From Sphingobacterium pedocola (lineage in GTDB: Bacteria; Bacteroidota; Bacteroidia; Sphingobacteriales; Sphingobacteriaceae), in NCBI RefSeq assembly GCF_015209965.1, contig NZ_MU158689.1, positions 903,629 through 967,628 on the forward strand: a stretch of 64,000 nt of DNA, read 5' to 3'. The translations under genes were made by a program, and so were the position numbers. The notes below the pieces were generated by a model. The model worked only from the letters and a program-made list of their open reading frames with translations. It did no database searches and was not told the DNA's origin. This document shows, piece after piece, positions 36,083 to 45,742 of this stretch. Every line of letters begins with the position of its first letter. The stretch's first letter is position 1.

Positions 36083-39000
36083 TTAGAATGTAATGTTTGC
36101 GCCTAGATTAAAACGTTTCACCGTAGGATAGGCACCTTGCGAAGCCCATCCAGTACCCGCATAATTTGACTCCCGATCGTCTGGCATTTTTGACCAGAAC
36201 AGGAGATTGTGCCCATTGAGGAATACCCGGATATGCTGAAAGCCCATGCGGCGGATGAAGTTGCTTTCCGACGTAAGGTTATACGCAATTTCTGCAGTCT
36301 TTAGACGGATATATGAGCCATCGTACATAAAGCGATCGGCTGCAGTATAACTGGCCATCGAGAGCCAGCGTGGTAATGGTACGTCGGCGTCGATTTGATC
36401 TTTAGACCAGTAGGATCCTTCGTAATAGGCTAAATTTCTTTGTCTATCAAAGCTTCCCAAAACAACCTGTCGCGTCACATTATTGACGCCATACCACTGC
36501 GTCATAATGCTGAAGTTTTTCCAGTCAAAACCGACCGTCAGATTATAAGTATTTTGAGGTGTAGAGGGGTAGGCGTAGGGTATATTATCCTTAGTGTCGA
36601 TTATACCATCGCCATTGTAATCCACAATGTGGTAGTTGCCAGGTAACTTATTGCCATCGTTGGTATCATGTATGGTACTCGAATACAACTCGTCCCAGGT
36701 ATTGTAATAGCCTGCGCTGACGTTAGTATAAGTCTGGCTGATTTGTTTATCATTAAGTCTTTGATAATCAGGTAGAAGCAATGGACTATCTCCTTCGATG
36801 ACTTTATCTTTGGCATGGGTGAAATTAAAATCACCCCATACGCGCCAGTTTTGGTTGATGGCCTTGTTAACTTTGAATTCTACCTCATATCCTTTGTTCT
36901 CTACAATACCCAAGTTGGCTACAGGTGCGTTTACACCAAAATAATCGGGTACCGCACGGCTGTTGCCGGGAATCAGGACATCGGTACGCTTATCGTGGAA
37001 TACATTGACTTGTCCAGAAACTAAGCCATTAAGAAATCCAAAATCAACACCAAAGTTTGTCTTTCGTACTTTTTCCCAGCGTACATTAGGATTTCCAAGT
37101 TCGTTTTCTTTATACCAGGTGTAGGTACTGCGTTCCGGCGCTTCGCCAATGACGCCCATATGCGATTGTCCGCCATAGGCCCATTGCGTCAGGTAGAGAT
37201 AACGTCCGTTCACATTATCATCTCCAATGTCTCCATACGAAGCACGAAGCTTTAGCATATCCAGAAAGGAGAGATCCTGCATGAAGTTTTCTTCAGAAAT
37301 TAACCAGCCTATACCACCTGAATTGAAAAATCCAAATCGGTATTCCCGTGCAAATTTTTCCGACCCGGTATAGGCGCCACTGTAGTCAAGCATATATTTG
37401 CCTTTGTAGTTGTAGGTGGTGCGGAATACCCAATCTTCGCGGAAAAAGGGTTGCATACTTCCTGTCGCGTATTGGTTTCGATTGAATAAGCCCATAGCGG
37501 TAACATTATGGTCTTCTGCAATACGTGTCGCATAGTCAAGCTGCAGCTGATAAAACAGACGCCTATACGTTTGGCTATTATCTACCAAACCCGATTGTTG
37601 AGCCCAATTGATCCCCTGCACGAAATCGAAACGGCTCCCGTCTATATTTTGACCGTAAATAGCCAGTCCTGTCGCGGGATCGATCCATTTGGTTTGCACA
37701 CCATTGTTTAAATCATTGACTCCTCGTTCGGATTCAACAAAGGCATTATCCAATGACATGCTCCCTCGGGCGACTAAGCCCTTAACAAACATGCCCAAAT
37801 CTTGCTCTAAAATGAAATCCGTTGTGATACGATTGGAGGTTGTTAATTCTATACCAGATGTCGCTAGTGCTTGTGCTGAATTAATACCAACCTGTGAATC
37901 TGGTTGGTAAAAACCCCACGTGCCATCAGAGTACCTCGGGTAGATCACATCTGGTGGAACAGTGTACGCGGCGATCCAATATGCGTAATTATTACCTCCT
38001 CCCCAAGGGCTTTTGCGTGTGCCGTGCGATCCCGCTAAATTAGCGGAAAATTTTGTGGTAGGCGTGAGTTGGAAATCCAGGTTGGAACGCATATTTAGAC
38101 GATTGAATCCATAGCCGGCTTCATAACCGCGGTTGTTGTCGTTTTGGCGGAACATATCACCTTCGTACAGGTAATCTGCACTGGCAAAATATTTTACGAA
38201 TTTAGTACCTCCTGCAATATTGACGTTGCTGTTTTGTGAGAAAGCATGACCTTTGAAAAGTTCTTCGGCCCAATTGGTGTTGACGTAGCGCTCGGCTTCT
38301 GCCTGATTGGCCGGATAGCGGTACTTGTCAATAATATATTGTGGTTGATAAGCGGCCCAACTGTTTGGCGATAGTGCCAATTCGTTTTCGATCACCCGGT
38401 TACGGAGCATCATGGCATCATAAGAATCCATTTTACCAGGTAACTGCGATACCGTTTTTACGATATTGTTCACAGTACCGCGTACAGAAGCTTTCCCTTC
38501 TCTTCCTCTTTTTGTCGTAATCAGTATAACGCCATTTGCGCCTCGTACCCCGTAGACAGCAGTAGCGGATGCATCTTTTAAGACAGAGACAGTCTCTATC
38601 GAACTGATATCGACACTACTCATCGGGCGCTCCACGCCGTCGACCATGATCAAGGGATCGGTATTGTTCCAGGTACTCCGTCCACGGATTACGATACGTG
38701 GATCTTCTTCGCCAGGCATACCGGTACTGGCGCTCGTTATAACACCAGGTACATTACCGGTTAAGGCCGCACCTACACTGGCGACTCCACCTGCTCGTTC
38801 CAACACTTTTCCCGTAGTCTGAGAGATGGCGCCCACTACGGTTTCCTTCTTTTGTGTGCCGTATCCCACGACTATGGTTTCTTCTAATTCGATGTTATTA
38901 TTGTTTAAGATGATCCGAAGCTGGCTTTGATCCCGGATATCTATTTCAATTCGTTCATGACCCAACTTAGTGATGACAAGCACTTGTCCGCTTGTCGGAA

Positions 39001-39253
39001 TCCGTAAGGAGAATGCCCCGTCGGCATTAGTGGACGTGGCTACGTTGGTACCTTTTACTGTTATTGAAACATTTTCGATCGGCGCGCCTTGTTGGTCGAC
39101 GACCAATCCGGTCAATTGTCGGTAGCCTTGCGCCATTGCGGACGTTGCACCGAAGGTTGATAATAAGAAAAATGGGAGTACAAGCATATGGCTGGCTAAG
39201 CCCCAAAGTTTCTTCCAGTGTCTCAAAAGAGAACATGTAGGTGTTATCATCAT
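36083..39253 (-). CDS. xusA: SusC/RagA TonB-linked outer membrane transporter (first pair)
   Basis: 1056 residues. After a long signal peptide ending near TSAMAQ there is a carboxypeptidase-regulatory-like domain (about 45-125, QLTGLVVDQQGAPIENVSIT), the TonB-box-like segment ETIVVGYGTQKKETVVGAIS, a plug (PLIMVDGVERPMSSVDISSI, ATAVYGVRGANGVILITTKR) and a barrel ending FNLGANITF. It is the outer-membrane channel that takes up xylo-oligosaccharides with energy from TonB. It is the first gene of the leftward operon. Its upstream region is shared with the divergent sensor gene and holds a 44-bp perfect hairpin sequence. Confidence 0.95.
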   Translation of the reverse strand: MMITPTCSLLRHWKKLWGLASHMLVLPFFLLSTFGATSAMAQGYRQLTGLVVDQQGAPIENVSITVKGTNVATSTNADGAFSLRIPTSGQVLVITKLGHERIEIDIRDQSQLRIILNNNNIELEETIVVGYGTQKKETVVGAISQTTGKVLERAGGVASVGAALTGNVPGVITSASTGMPGEEDPRIVIRGRSTWNNTDPLIMVDGVERPMSSVDISSIETVSVLKDASATAVYGVRGANGVILITTKRGREGKASVRGTVNNIVKTVSQLPGKMDSYDAMMLRNRVIENELALSPNSWAAYQPQYIIDKYRYPANQAEAERYVNTNWAEELFKGHAFSQNSNVNIAGGTKFVKYFASADYLYEGDMFRQNDNNRGYEAGYGFNRLNMRSNLDFQLTPTTKFSANLAGSHGTRKSPWGGGNNYAYWIAAYTVPPDVIYPRYSDGTWGFYQPDSQVGINSAQALATSGIELTTSNRITTDFILEQDLGMFVKGLVARGSMSLDNAFVESERGVNDLNNGVQTKWIDPATGLAIYGQNIDGSRFDFVQGINWAQQSGLVDNSQTYRRLFYQLQLDYATRIAEDHNVTAMGLFNRNQYATGSMQPFFREDWVFRTTYNYKGKYMLDYSGAYTGSEKFAREYRFGFFNSGGIGWLISEENFMQDLSFLDMLKLRASYGDIGDDNVNGRYLYLTQWAYGGQSHMGVIGEAPERSTYTWYKENELGNPNVRWEKVRKTNFGVDFGFLNGLVSGQVNVFHDKRTDVLIPGNSRAVPDYFGVNAPVANLGIVENKGYEVEFKVNKAINQNWRVWGDFNFTHAKDKVIEGDSPLLLPDYQRLNDKQISQTYTNVSAGYYNTWDELYSSTIHDTNDGNKLPGNYHIVDYNGDGIIDTKDNIPYAYPSTPQNTYNLTVGFDWKNFSIMTQWYGVNNVTRQVVLGSFDRQRNLAYYEGSYWSKDQIDADVPLPRWLSMASYTAADRFMYDGSYIRLKTAEIAYNLTSESNFIRRMGFQHIRVFLNGHNLLFWSKMPDDRESNYAGTGWASQGAYPTVKRFNLGANITF

Positions 39254-39775
39254 AGTTTATCTAAATTGATTATTGGTAAATTCGTTCTATACTGGTTTAT
39301 AACTGTACTGCGTTTGGTGCGATTGTCACGTAGTATGCAAGCGATTGCATACTACGTGACAATCAACTTTTTAAATGTAATGCTTTACGTTTGTTTTTTA
39401 TTCATAATGATTTATTGGTTAACGTTTGTTATTGTTAGTCCACATCTTCACTAAGCCACAGTTAAGAAGGTAGTGTCGATGACGACTTAGTTTATAATGA
39501 TACGAAAGTATATATATCTTTTTCGTTACGATGCAACGAATGTCTAAATGATGGGTAAGAATGTCAAGGTATGCGTTTAATGCGTTTCAGTGTAGTTTTT
39601 GAGCATTTAGATAGCGGAAAATAGAGGGCATAGCAACCTCTATCCTAAATATAAATGTCTTTTTGACAGGAATAATGTTTTGATGTAAAAATTCTAGTCT
39701 GTTTACTACAATTTTTAATACCTTAGTAAAAGATATATAAACCCCGCTAACCAGCCGGACAATTTTCGATACCGT
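39254..39775. promoter_or_regulatory. 522-bp divergent control region between susC and the hybrid sensor
   Basis: This is the likely regulatory region for the xylan locus, with no coding sequence. It contains the 20-bp perfect inverted repeat at 39321-39364 and a TAnnTTTG-like box on the plus strand at 39387-39394 (TACGTTTG), which would be far from the sensor gene start. GGTTTATAA (39294-39302) and its complement-type TATAAACC (39736-39743) lie close to the two divergent starts. Exact promoters cannot be fixed by eye. Confidence 0.5.
39321..39364 (-). promoter_or_regulatory. Perfect 20-4-20 inverted repeat in the susC leader region
   Basis: GATTGTCACGTAGTATGCAA (39321-39340), GCGA, and its exact complement (39345-39364) make a 20-bp perfect stem with a 4-nt loop. 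It is 67 bases before the susC start. Such symmetry could be an operator for the hybrid sensor, a stabilising or attenuating 5' leader hairpin, or an insertion footprint. No T-run follows it in either direction that would mark an ordinary terminator. Confidence 0.75.
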
Positions 39776-42700
39776 ATGAACAAGATAGTTGTTTTTTTTT
39801 TCCTTTTATTTTATGTTGTTACCATTGCCAGTGCGCAAGAGCACCCCACAGCATTCCAAAGCTATTATTCAAAAGACGGGTTGTCGTCTAATACGATCTT
39901 TGCTATGTGCCGGGATAGCTTTGGATTCCTTTGGTTAGGAACAGAAGATGGACTGAATAGATTTGATGGCGCTAATTACAAGGTATATCGACATGATCCC
40001 GATGTGGAAGGTACGCTTAAAGTAAACCACGTTACCGCCCTGTGTGAGGATCATCAAGGACGTTTATGGATTGGTACGAACGGTGGCGGACTAAGCTATT
40101 ACGATCGGACGACAGATAAAATAGTTCATTATGACAGAGCACCTGACGGTCGTTGGTTGAGCACCGCCATTACGTCTATTTTCGTGGATAGGAATGGATA
40201 CCTATGGGTCTCATCATATGGAGCGCTATTTATAATAAACGGAAAAGATAAAGACAGCCAGATCAATGTATCATACGACAACGTAATAAATAGGGTTCAA
40301 GGAAGAGTCTCTCACCGCGTCTTTGAAGATAGCCAACAACGGATGTGGATTGCGGTAGATAACATGGTGCATGTATTTAACGCGGAACTTAGTGAAGCGG
40401 GATCATATCCTATTTCTACTTTGGCTACTGGTGGGGGTAGCGACAACCTGATTACGGGGATAATTGAAGATGTCGCTAATAGAATTTGGGTAGGCTCCTT
40501 AGATGGTTTGTACGTGTTAGAAAATGGGGGGGGACAATTTAAACGCTTTCAGTCGTCAGGAAACCTGGCCGGAGATCGCATTTATGCATTAGCAAACGAC
40601 CGTAAAGGCGGATTATGGATCGGTACGGATAGTGGATTGGACATTATGGATGTATCCAGTTTTTCTGTAAAAACCTTCAAACCTGATGGTAGGAACCCGA
40701 ATAGCATTAGTCATCAATCCATCCGCTCCATGCTCGTAGATACACACGGTATATACTGGGTGGGTACTTTTCAGGGGGGATTAAATAAATATGATACAAA
40801 TTTAAGCCAATTTAACTTGAAGGATATACGCACGGCCGACGGGTATGGTTTAAATACGCGGATGATTACCTCCTTCTTAGCGGATAAAAATAATATATTG
40901 GTGGGTACGGATGGCGGAGGTGTACACTTCTATGACCGGGCTAAGGATGAACTACGGCTGTTGGACCTAACCGCGAGTAGGGATCACTTAGGGCACGATC
41001 TGACCATATTAGCACTGGAACAGAAAAATGACGAACAATTTTGGATCGGGACCTATAAAGAAGGCTTGTTCTATTACAATCGGGTAACCCGTAAAAGCGT
41101 GCGTTATGGAGTAGGGAACGGCAACGATCAACTCAACAACAGTGACATCTTCTGTTTAAAGCAGGATTTTCAAGGTGATCTGTGGATAGGTACGAATGGG
41201 GGTGGTATTAACGTGCTTCGCGCAACAGACGGTACAATAAGGAAATATACCCGTCAGACCACTGTGGGAGGTGGAGGACCGGAACCGAGCAGTAATTTTA
41301 TACGTGCCTTTGAAGAGGACCGTCAACGGGATATGTGGATCGGAACATATGGATCCGGAGTTTGCGTTTTTAGACGTGCAACAAATACGTTTTCATTTTA
41401 CAACAAGGATAGTCATAACCTGCCGAGCAACTATGTATTGTCGGTTAAGGAGGACAAAAAGGGCAACATATGGGTGGGAACAAACGGTAGCGGTGTTGGT
41501 CTGCTGCGAAAAAATGCTGAGAAATTCACTATTATTTCGGAACGGGATGGACTGATCAATGGTGTTGTGCAAAGTATTGTAGAAGATGCCGCGGGTAATA
41601 TTTGGTTCAGCACGAATAAGGGGTTGAGTTGTTACGATCCGGATGATAAAGTATTTAAAAGCTATTCGCATCTAGCCGGATTGCAGTCGGGACCCTTTAT
41701 GCGTGGCGCGGGTGCCTTTTTGCCAGACGGTGAACTGTTTTTTGGGGGGCAGAACGGATTTAACCATTTTTATCCGGCAAAGTTGAAGATTAATAAAAAT
41801 CCGGCTAAGGTCGTACTAACGGATCTCAAAATAGATAATAAAGTTATTTTACCCAGTGAAAATGGCCCGATAAGTGCATCTTTACTCGTTGCAGAGCAGA
41901 TTAACCTGAAATACAAACAAAATTTTTCTATTTCTTTTGAGATCTTGAATTTCACCGTACCTGAAGAAAATCAGTACGAGTATATGCTTGAGGGCTTTGA
42001 TAGGGATTGGATCCAAGGGGGAAAGGAGCATAGTGCTTATTATACGAATTTGGATCCGGGAAATTATACGTTTCATGTCCGGGCGAGTAATAACGATGGT
42101 ATGTGGAATGAGGAGATTAAATCCATTGCAATATATGTGGCACCTCCATTTTGGCGCACGATATACGCATACATTTTTTATATCATTGCTGCTTTGGGTG
42201 GACTATTCTATATACGACACAGAGGGATACGTAAGCTGGAAGCAAAATTCGCACAGGAACAGGAAAAAATCCGGGTGGAGCAACTGATCGAGCAGGAGCG
42301 CAAAGAAGCCGAACAGTTGCATCAATTGGACACGATGAAGATAAAATTTTTGACCAACCTAAGCCATGAGTTCCGTACGCCTATATCACTGATCGTAGGG
42401 CCGATTGACAACTTACTACGTCAGATGAAAGATGTAAAAGCGTCCGAGCAGCTCAGCTTGGTAAAACGAAATGCAAGACGACTCCTCAATTTGGTTAATC
42501 AATTGCTCGACTTCCGAAAAATGGAAGAACAGGAACTACGATTGCAGGAAAGTGATACTGAACTAATTTCGTTTGTGGAAGAAATCAGTAACTCATTTTG
42601 CGATTTGGCCCAACAGAAGAATATAGATTATTCCTTCTCAGCTACAACGGATAGGGTATACGCTGCATTTGATCAGAATAAGATTGAGCGTGTGCTCTTT

Positions 42701-43891
42701 AATATCTTGTCGAATGCCTTCAAATTTACACCTAAAGGAGGAAATATTTCGGTGCATGTCGAAATAGCGAACTTCTCTTTCGATGGTGAAAAAATGGAAG
42801 TGCGGGTGGCAATCAAAGATTCAGGAATAGGCATTCCGAAAGAGGCGCAGTTGCATATTTTTGAGAGTTTTTTTCAACATGATACGGCCGGAGCCGTGAT
42901 TAACCAAGGTACTGGAATTGGCCTTTCTATAGCCCAGACCTTTGTACAGATGTATGGTGGAGATATTATAGTAGAAAGCGAACCGGGAACGGGCAGTTGT
43001 TTTTCCTTCAATCTGTGGATGAAGCGCAGTGAAGCTGTGTTAAGCGATTCTTTGGCAGTGGTATCGTCTGAGGACGAACAGCTGGAAGGTATTACGGAAA
43101 GCCTACGCGTAGATCCGGGAGATGTACGCCGCCAACCGTCCATCTTGATCGTAGAAGATGATGATGATTTTCGCTTTTATATGAAGGATAGCCTTGAATC
43201 TTCTTATCAGGTGTTTGAAGCTTCTAATGGAAAAGAGGGCTGGCAGAAGGCACTTTTTCATCATCCTGATATCATCCTTTGCGACGTGCAAATGCCTATT
43301 ATGAACGGTATGGAACTTGCACAGAAGCTCACGCAAGATCGACGGACGAAACATATTCCCGTCGTGTTATTAACAGCTGCGCAGGTCAAAAACGGACTGA
43401 TCTGCGGTTTGGAAGCCGGAGCAATCGATTACATCACCAAGCCATTTGATATAACCGTATTGCATGCCAAAGTGAATAGTCTGCTGGTTTTAAATCAGGC
43501 ATTTAGAGACGTCTATACCAAGCAGGTTTCTGTTGTGGCTCCCGAGATAGAGGTTGTTTCGGAAAAGGAACTATTTCTTCAGAAGATTCTGGCTTATATT
43601 TATGAAAACATGAACAATCCACAGCTCTCAGTAGAGAACTTAAGCGCCTACCTGTCTATAAGCCGGGCCTCACTCTACAACAGGTTACTCGATTATACTG
43701 GTATGTCTCCAGTCGATTTTATTCGCTCGGCTAAGTTGGAACGTGCAGTAGTGTTGTTGGAAAAAAGCGATAAAACCATCGCGGAAGTTGCTTATGAAAC
43801 GGGCTTTGCCAACCCAAACTATTTTACCAAGGTATTCAAAGCGAAGTATCAGCGGACACCCTCTGAATACGTGCAGGCGTTCAAGAATTAA
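39776..43891 (+). CDS. Hybrid two-component system sensor-regulator (xylan-responsive type)
   Basis: 1371 residues combining a whole signalling pathway in one chain. After a signal peptide (ending ASAQ) come about 14 two-component propeller repeats in the periplasm (for example FLWLGTEDGLNRFDG, RLWIGTNGGGLSYYD, about residues 30-700). A Y_Y_Y domain follows (about 740-795, FDRDWIQGGKEHSAYYTNLD), then one membrane segment near 800-818. The histidine kinase domain carries the phosphorylated H864 in LSHEFRTPISL and the ATPase N-box near 975. The receiver domain carries D1170 in ILCDVQMPIMNG, and an AraC-type HTH is at the C-terminus. It should sense a xylo-oligosaccharide and activate the divergent susC operon and the rightward enzyme operon. 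Confidence 0.95.
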   Translation: MNKIVVFFFLLFYVVTIASAQEHPTAFQSYYSKDGLSSNTIFAMCRDSFGFLWLGTEDGLNRFDGANYKVYRHDPDVEGTLKVNHVTALCEDHQGRLWIGTNGGGLSYYDRTTDKIVHYDRAPDGRWLSTAITSIFVDRNGYLWVSSYGALFIINGKDKDSQINVSYDNVINRVQGRVSHRVFEDSQQRMWIAVDNMVHVFNAELSEAGSYPISTLATGGGSDNLITGIIEDVANRIWVGSLDGLYVLENGGGQFKRFQSSGNLAGDRIYALANDRKGGLWIGTDSGLDIMDVSSFSVKTFKPDGRNPNSISHQSIRSMLVDTHGIYWVGTFQGGLNKYDTNLSQFNLKDIRTADGYGLNTRMITSFLADKNNILVGTDGGGVHFYDRAKDELRLLDLTASRDHLGHDLTILALEQKNDEQFWIGTYKEGLFYYNRVTRKSVRYGVGNGNDQLNNSDIFCLKQDFQGDLWIGTNGGGINVLRATDGTIRKYTRQTTVGGGGPEPSSNFIRAFEEDRQRDMWIGTYGSGVCVFRRATNTFSFYNKDSHNLPSNYVLSVKEDKKGNIWVGTNGSGVGLLRKNAEKFTIISERDGLINGVVQSIVEDAAGNIWFSTNKGLSCYDPDDKVFKSYSHLAGLQSGPFMRGAGAFLPDGELFFGGQNGFNHFYPAKLKINKNPAKVVLTDLKIDNKVILPSENGPISASLLVAEQINLKYKQNFSISFEILNFTVPEENQYEYMLEGFDRDWIQGGKEHSAYYTNLDPGNYTFHVRASNNDGMWNEEIKSIAIYVAPPFWRTIYAYIFYIIAALGGLFYIRHRGIRKLEAKFAQEQEKIRVEQLIEQERKEAEQLHQLDTMKIKFLTNLSHEFRTPISLIVGPIDNLLRQMKDVKASEQLSLVKRNARRLLNLVNQLLDFRKMEEQELRLQESDTELISFVEEISNSFCDLAQQKNIDYSFSATTDRVYAAFDQNKIERVLFNILSNAFKFTPKGGNISVHVEIANFSFDGEKMEVRVAIKDSGIGIPKEAQLHIFESFFQHDTAGAVINQGTGIGLSIAQTFVQMYGGDIIVESEPGTGSCFSFNLWMKRSEAVLSDSLAVVSSEDEQLEGITESLRVDPGDVRRQPSILIVEDDDDFRFYMKDSLESSYQVFEASNGKEGWQKALFHHPDIILCDVQMPIMNGMELAQKLTQDRRTKHIPVVLLTAAQVKNGLICGLEAGAIDYITKPFDITVLHAKVNSLLVLNQAFRDVYTKQVSVVAPEIEVVSEKELFLQKILAYIYENMNNPQLSVENLSAYLSISRASLYNRLLDYTGMSPVDFIRSAKLERAVVLLEKSDKTIAEVAYETGFANPNYFTKVFKAKYQRTPSEYVQAFKN

Positions 43892-44020
43892 TCGATATGT
43901 TTGAAAAACAAATACTGGGGCTTTTGTCGTATATGATGAACTGAAGATGCAAAGACCGTGTTTTAAACATTTGTTCTAGTTTTTTCATTATTCTTACCCT
44001 TCCTTCCAGACTTGTTTTTA

Positions 44021-44053
44021 TAGTTTTGGTTGTGCCAAATGGACACGACCAAA
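44021..44053 (+). promoter_or_regulatory. -7 element and leader hairpin in front of the aldolase gene
   Basis: TAGTTTTG (44021-44028) fits the Bacteroidota -7 consensus, 47 bases before the ATG at 44076. It overlaps a near-perfect 10-bp stem: TTTGGTTGTG (44025-44034) with CACGACCAAA (44044-44053), one G:U pair. The hairpin may cover the promoter as an operator dyad or fold in the transcript. Confidence 0.45.
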
Positions 44054-44075
44054 TAAACTATACAGGCAAAATAAT

Positions 44076-44738
44076 ATGAAATTTTTTATTGATACAGCCA
44101 ACCTGGCAGATATACAGGAAGCACAAGATCTGGGCGTATTGGATGGTGTTACCACCAACCCTTCTCTGATGGCAAAAGAAGGTATATGCGGTGCAGAAAA
44201 CGTCATCGATCATTATAAAGCGATCTGTGCCATTACAGATGGTGACGTAAGCGCGGAGGTTATCGCTATTCATTATGATGAAATCCTTCGTGAAGGACTG
44301 GAACTCGCCAAGTTGGATGATCGGATTGTGGTGAAAGTTCCCATGATTAAAGAGGGGATAAAAGCGATCAGGTACTTTTCGAACGCTGGTATTAAGACAA
44401 ATTGTACACTGGTTTTCTCTGCCGGACAAGCTTTGCTGGCGGCTAAGGCGGGGGCGACGTATGTATCTCCGTTTTTGGGACGTTTGGACGATATTTCGAC
44501 AGATGGCTTGGGACTCATCAGCGACATTCGCCTCATCTATGACAATTATGGATTTCCTACGCAGATATTAGCGGCTTCCGTTCGTCACGCGATGCATATT
44601 GTGAACTGTGCCAAATTTGGTGCTGACGTTACCACATCACCGTTATCGGCCATTACATCGCTTTTGAAGCATCCACTAACAGATTCTGGTTTAGCACAAT
44701 TTCTTGCGGATCATAAACGCGTGTCGGAAGGGAAATAA
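44076..44738 (+). CDS. fsa: Fructose-6-phosphate aldolase / transaldolase-like protein
   Basis: A 220-residue transaldolase-family protein of the small TalC/FSA type. The N-terminus MKFFIDTANLADI and TTNPSLMAKEG are diagnostic, and the Schiff-base lysine is K87 in VVKVPMIKEG. Downstream are TLVFSAGQALLAAKAGATYV and SPFLGRLDD. It would act in the cytoplasm, either condensing or cleaving fructose 6-phosphate or acting as a transaldolase in the pentose phosphate pathway. It lies between the xylan sensor and the esterase operon, which suits a role in processing pentoses released from xylan. Fsa and transaldolase activity cannot be separated from sequence at this depth. Confidence 0.85.
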   Translation: MKFFIDTANLADIQEAQDLGVLDGVTTNPSLMAKEGICGAENVIDHYKAICAITDGDVSAEVIAIHYDEILREGLELAKLDDRIVVKVPMIKEGIKAIRYFSNAGIKTNCTLVFSAGQALLAAKAGATYVSPFLGRLDDISTDGLGLISDIRLIYDNYGFPTQILAASVRHAMHIVNCAKFGADVTTSPLSAITSLLKHPLTDSGLAQFLADHKRVSEGK

Positions 44739-44891
44739 TTAGATTTAAATTCTTGATAATGAGTGGATATGGAATTCATAAATTTAGAGGGAACAGTTTT
44801 CTCAGGTGAGACGTGACTTGGAGATACTAACATTTAAATACAATACGACTATAAAATAAATTATAAACCATACAACTTAATATGCCCTAAT

Positions 44892-45716
44892 ATGAAAAAT
44901 ATAGTGTTACTGGTGCTTGCTGTGATCTCGTCTGCAGTATCTCATGCACAAATAAAGGCGGCTCCTATTGGATTTGATATCTATAGAGAGCATATTGAAC
45001 GCGGTAAAATGGACACGATATCTTATCCATCTAATACCGTCGGCGTAAACCGTAAAGCGTTAGTATATACTCCCCCAGGATATTCTTCTGAACAAAAATA
45101 TCCAGTTTTATACCTATTGCACGGTATAGGTGGGGACGAGTTAGAATGGTTCAAAAATGGTGTGCCAAATATTATTTTAGATAATTTGTATGCAGACGGA
45201 AAGCTGGAACCCATGATCGTCGTATTACCAAATGGACGTGCCATGAAAGATGACCGCGCGACCGGAAATATAATGGACAAGGAAAAGGTAGCGGCTTTTT
45301 CCACTTTTGAAAAAGACCTTTTAGAAGATCTTATACCATTTGTCGAAGCGCATTATGCCGCTAAAAAGGATCAGGCACACCGCGCGTTGTTTGGGCTTTC
45401 AATGGGTGGTGGGCAAGCGTTGAACTTTGGTCTCGGAAACATGGATATATTTGCGTGGGTGGGTGGTTTTTCCGCTGCACCTAATACGCGCGAACCTGAA
45501 CAATTACTACCTAATCCGCAGGAAGCCAAAGATAAGTTGAAATTCCTTTGGATATCCTGCGGTGACCAGGACGGGTTGATTCGCTTTTCGGAACGCACAC
45601 ATACATATTTAGAAAAACATCATATTCCACATATCTACTATATAGAACCGGGAGGCCACGACTTCAAGATTTGGAAAAATGATTTATACCAAGTTTCCCA
45701 ACTTCTTTTTAAATAG
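44892..45716 (+). CDS. CE1 esterase (esterase D / feruloyl or acetylxylan esterase type)
   Basis: A 274-residue exported alpha/beta-hydrolase (signal peptide ending SHAQ). Family signs are ALVYTPPGYSSEQKYPVLYL, the oxyanion LLHGIGGDELEW, the nucleophile S170 in FGLSMGGGQAL, an acid Asp near CGDQDG and the catalytic His in PGGHDFKIWK. It matches carbohydrate esterase family 1 proteins that remove feruloyl or acetyl groups from xylan side chains. It heads an operon of GH43 and esterase genes, 26 bases before the next gene. TTATAAACC occurs 23 bases ahead of its start. The exact acyl substrate is not decided by the sequence. Confidence 0.85.
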   Translation: MKNIVLLVLAVISSAVSHAQIKAAPIGFDIYREHIERGKMDTISYPSNTVGVNRKALVYTPPGYSSEQKYPVLYLLHGIGGDELEWFKNGVPNIILDNLYADGKLEPMIVVLPNGRAMKDDRATGNIMDKEKVAAFSTFEKDLLEDLIPFVEAHYAAKKDQAHRALFGLSMGGGQALNFGLGNMDIFAWVGGFSAAPNTREPEQLLPNPQEAKDKLKFLWISCGDQDGLIRFSERTHTYLEKHHIPHIYYIEPGGHDFKIWKNDLYQVSQLLFK

Positions 45717-45742
45717 GGATAAAGTTTACAAAAATATCATCT

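Noticed and set aside
39321..39364. The 20-bp palindrome as a transcription terminator
   Set aside because: It lies between two divergent starts, not after a gene, and no T-run follows either arm.
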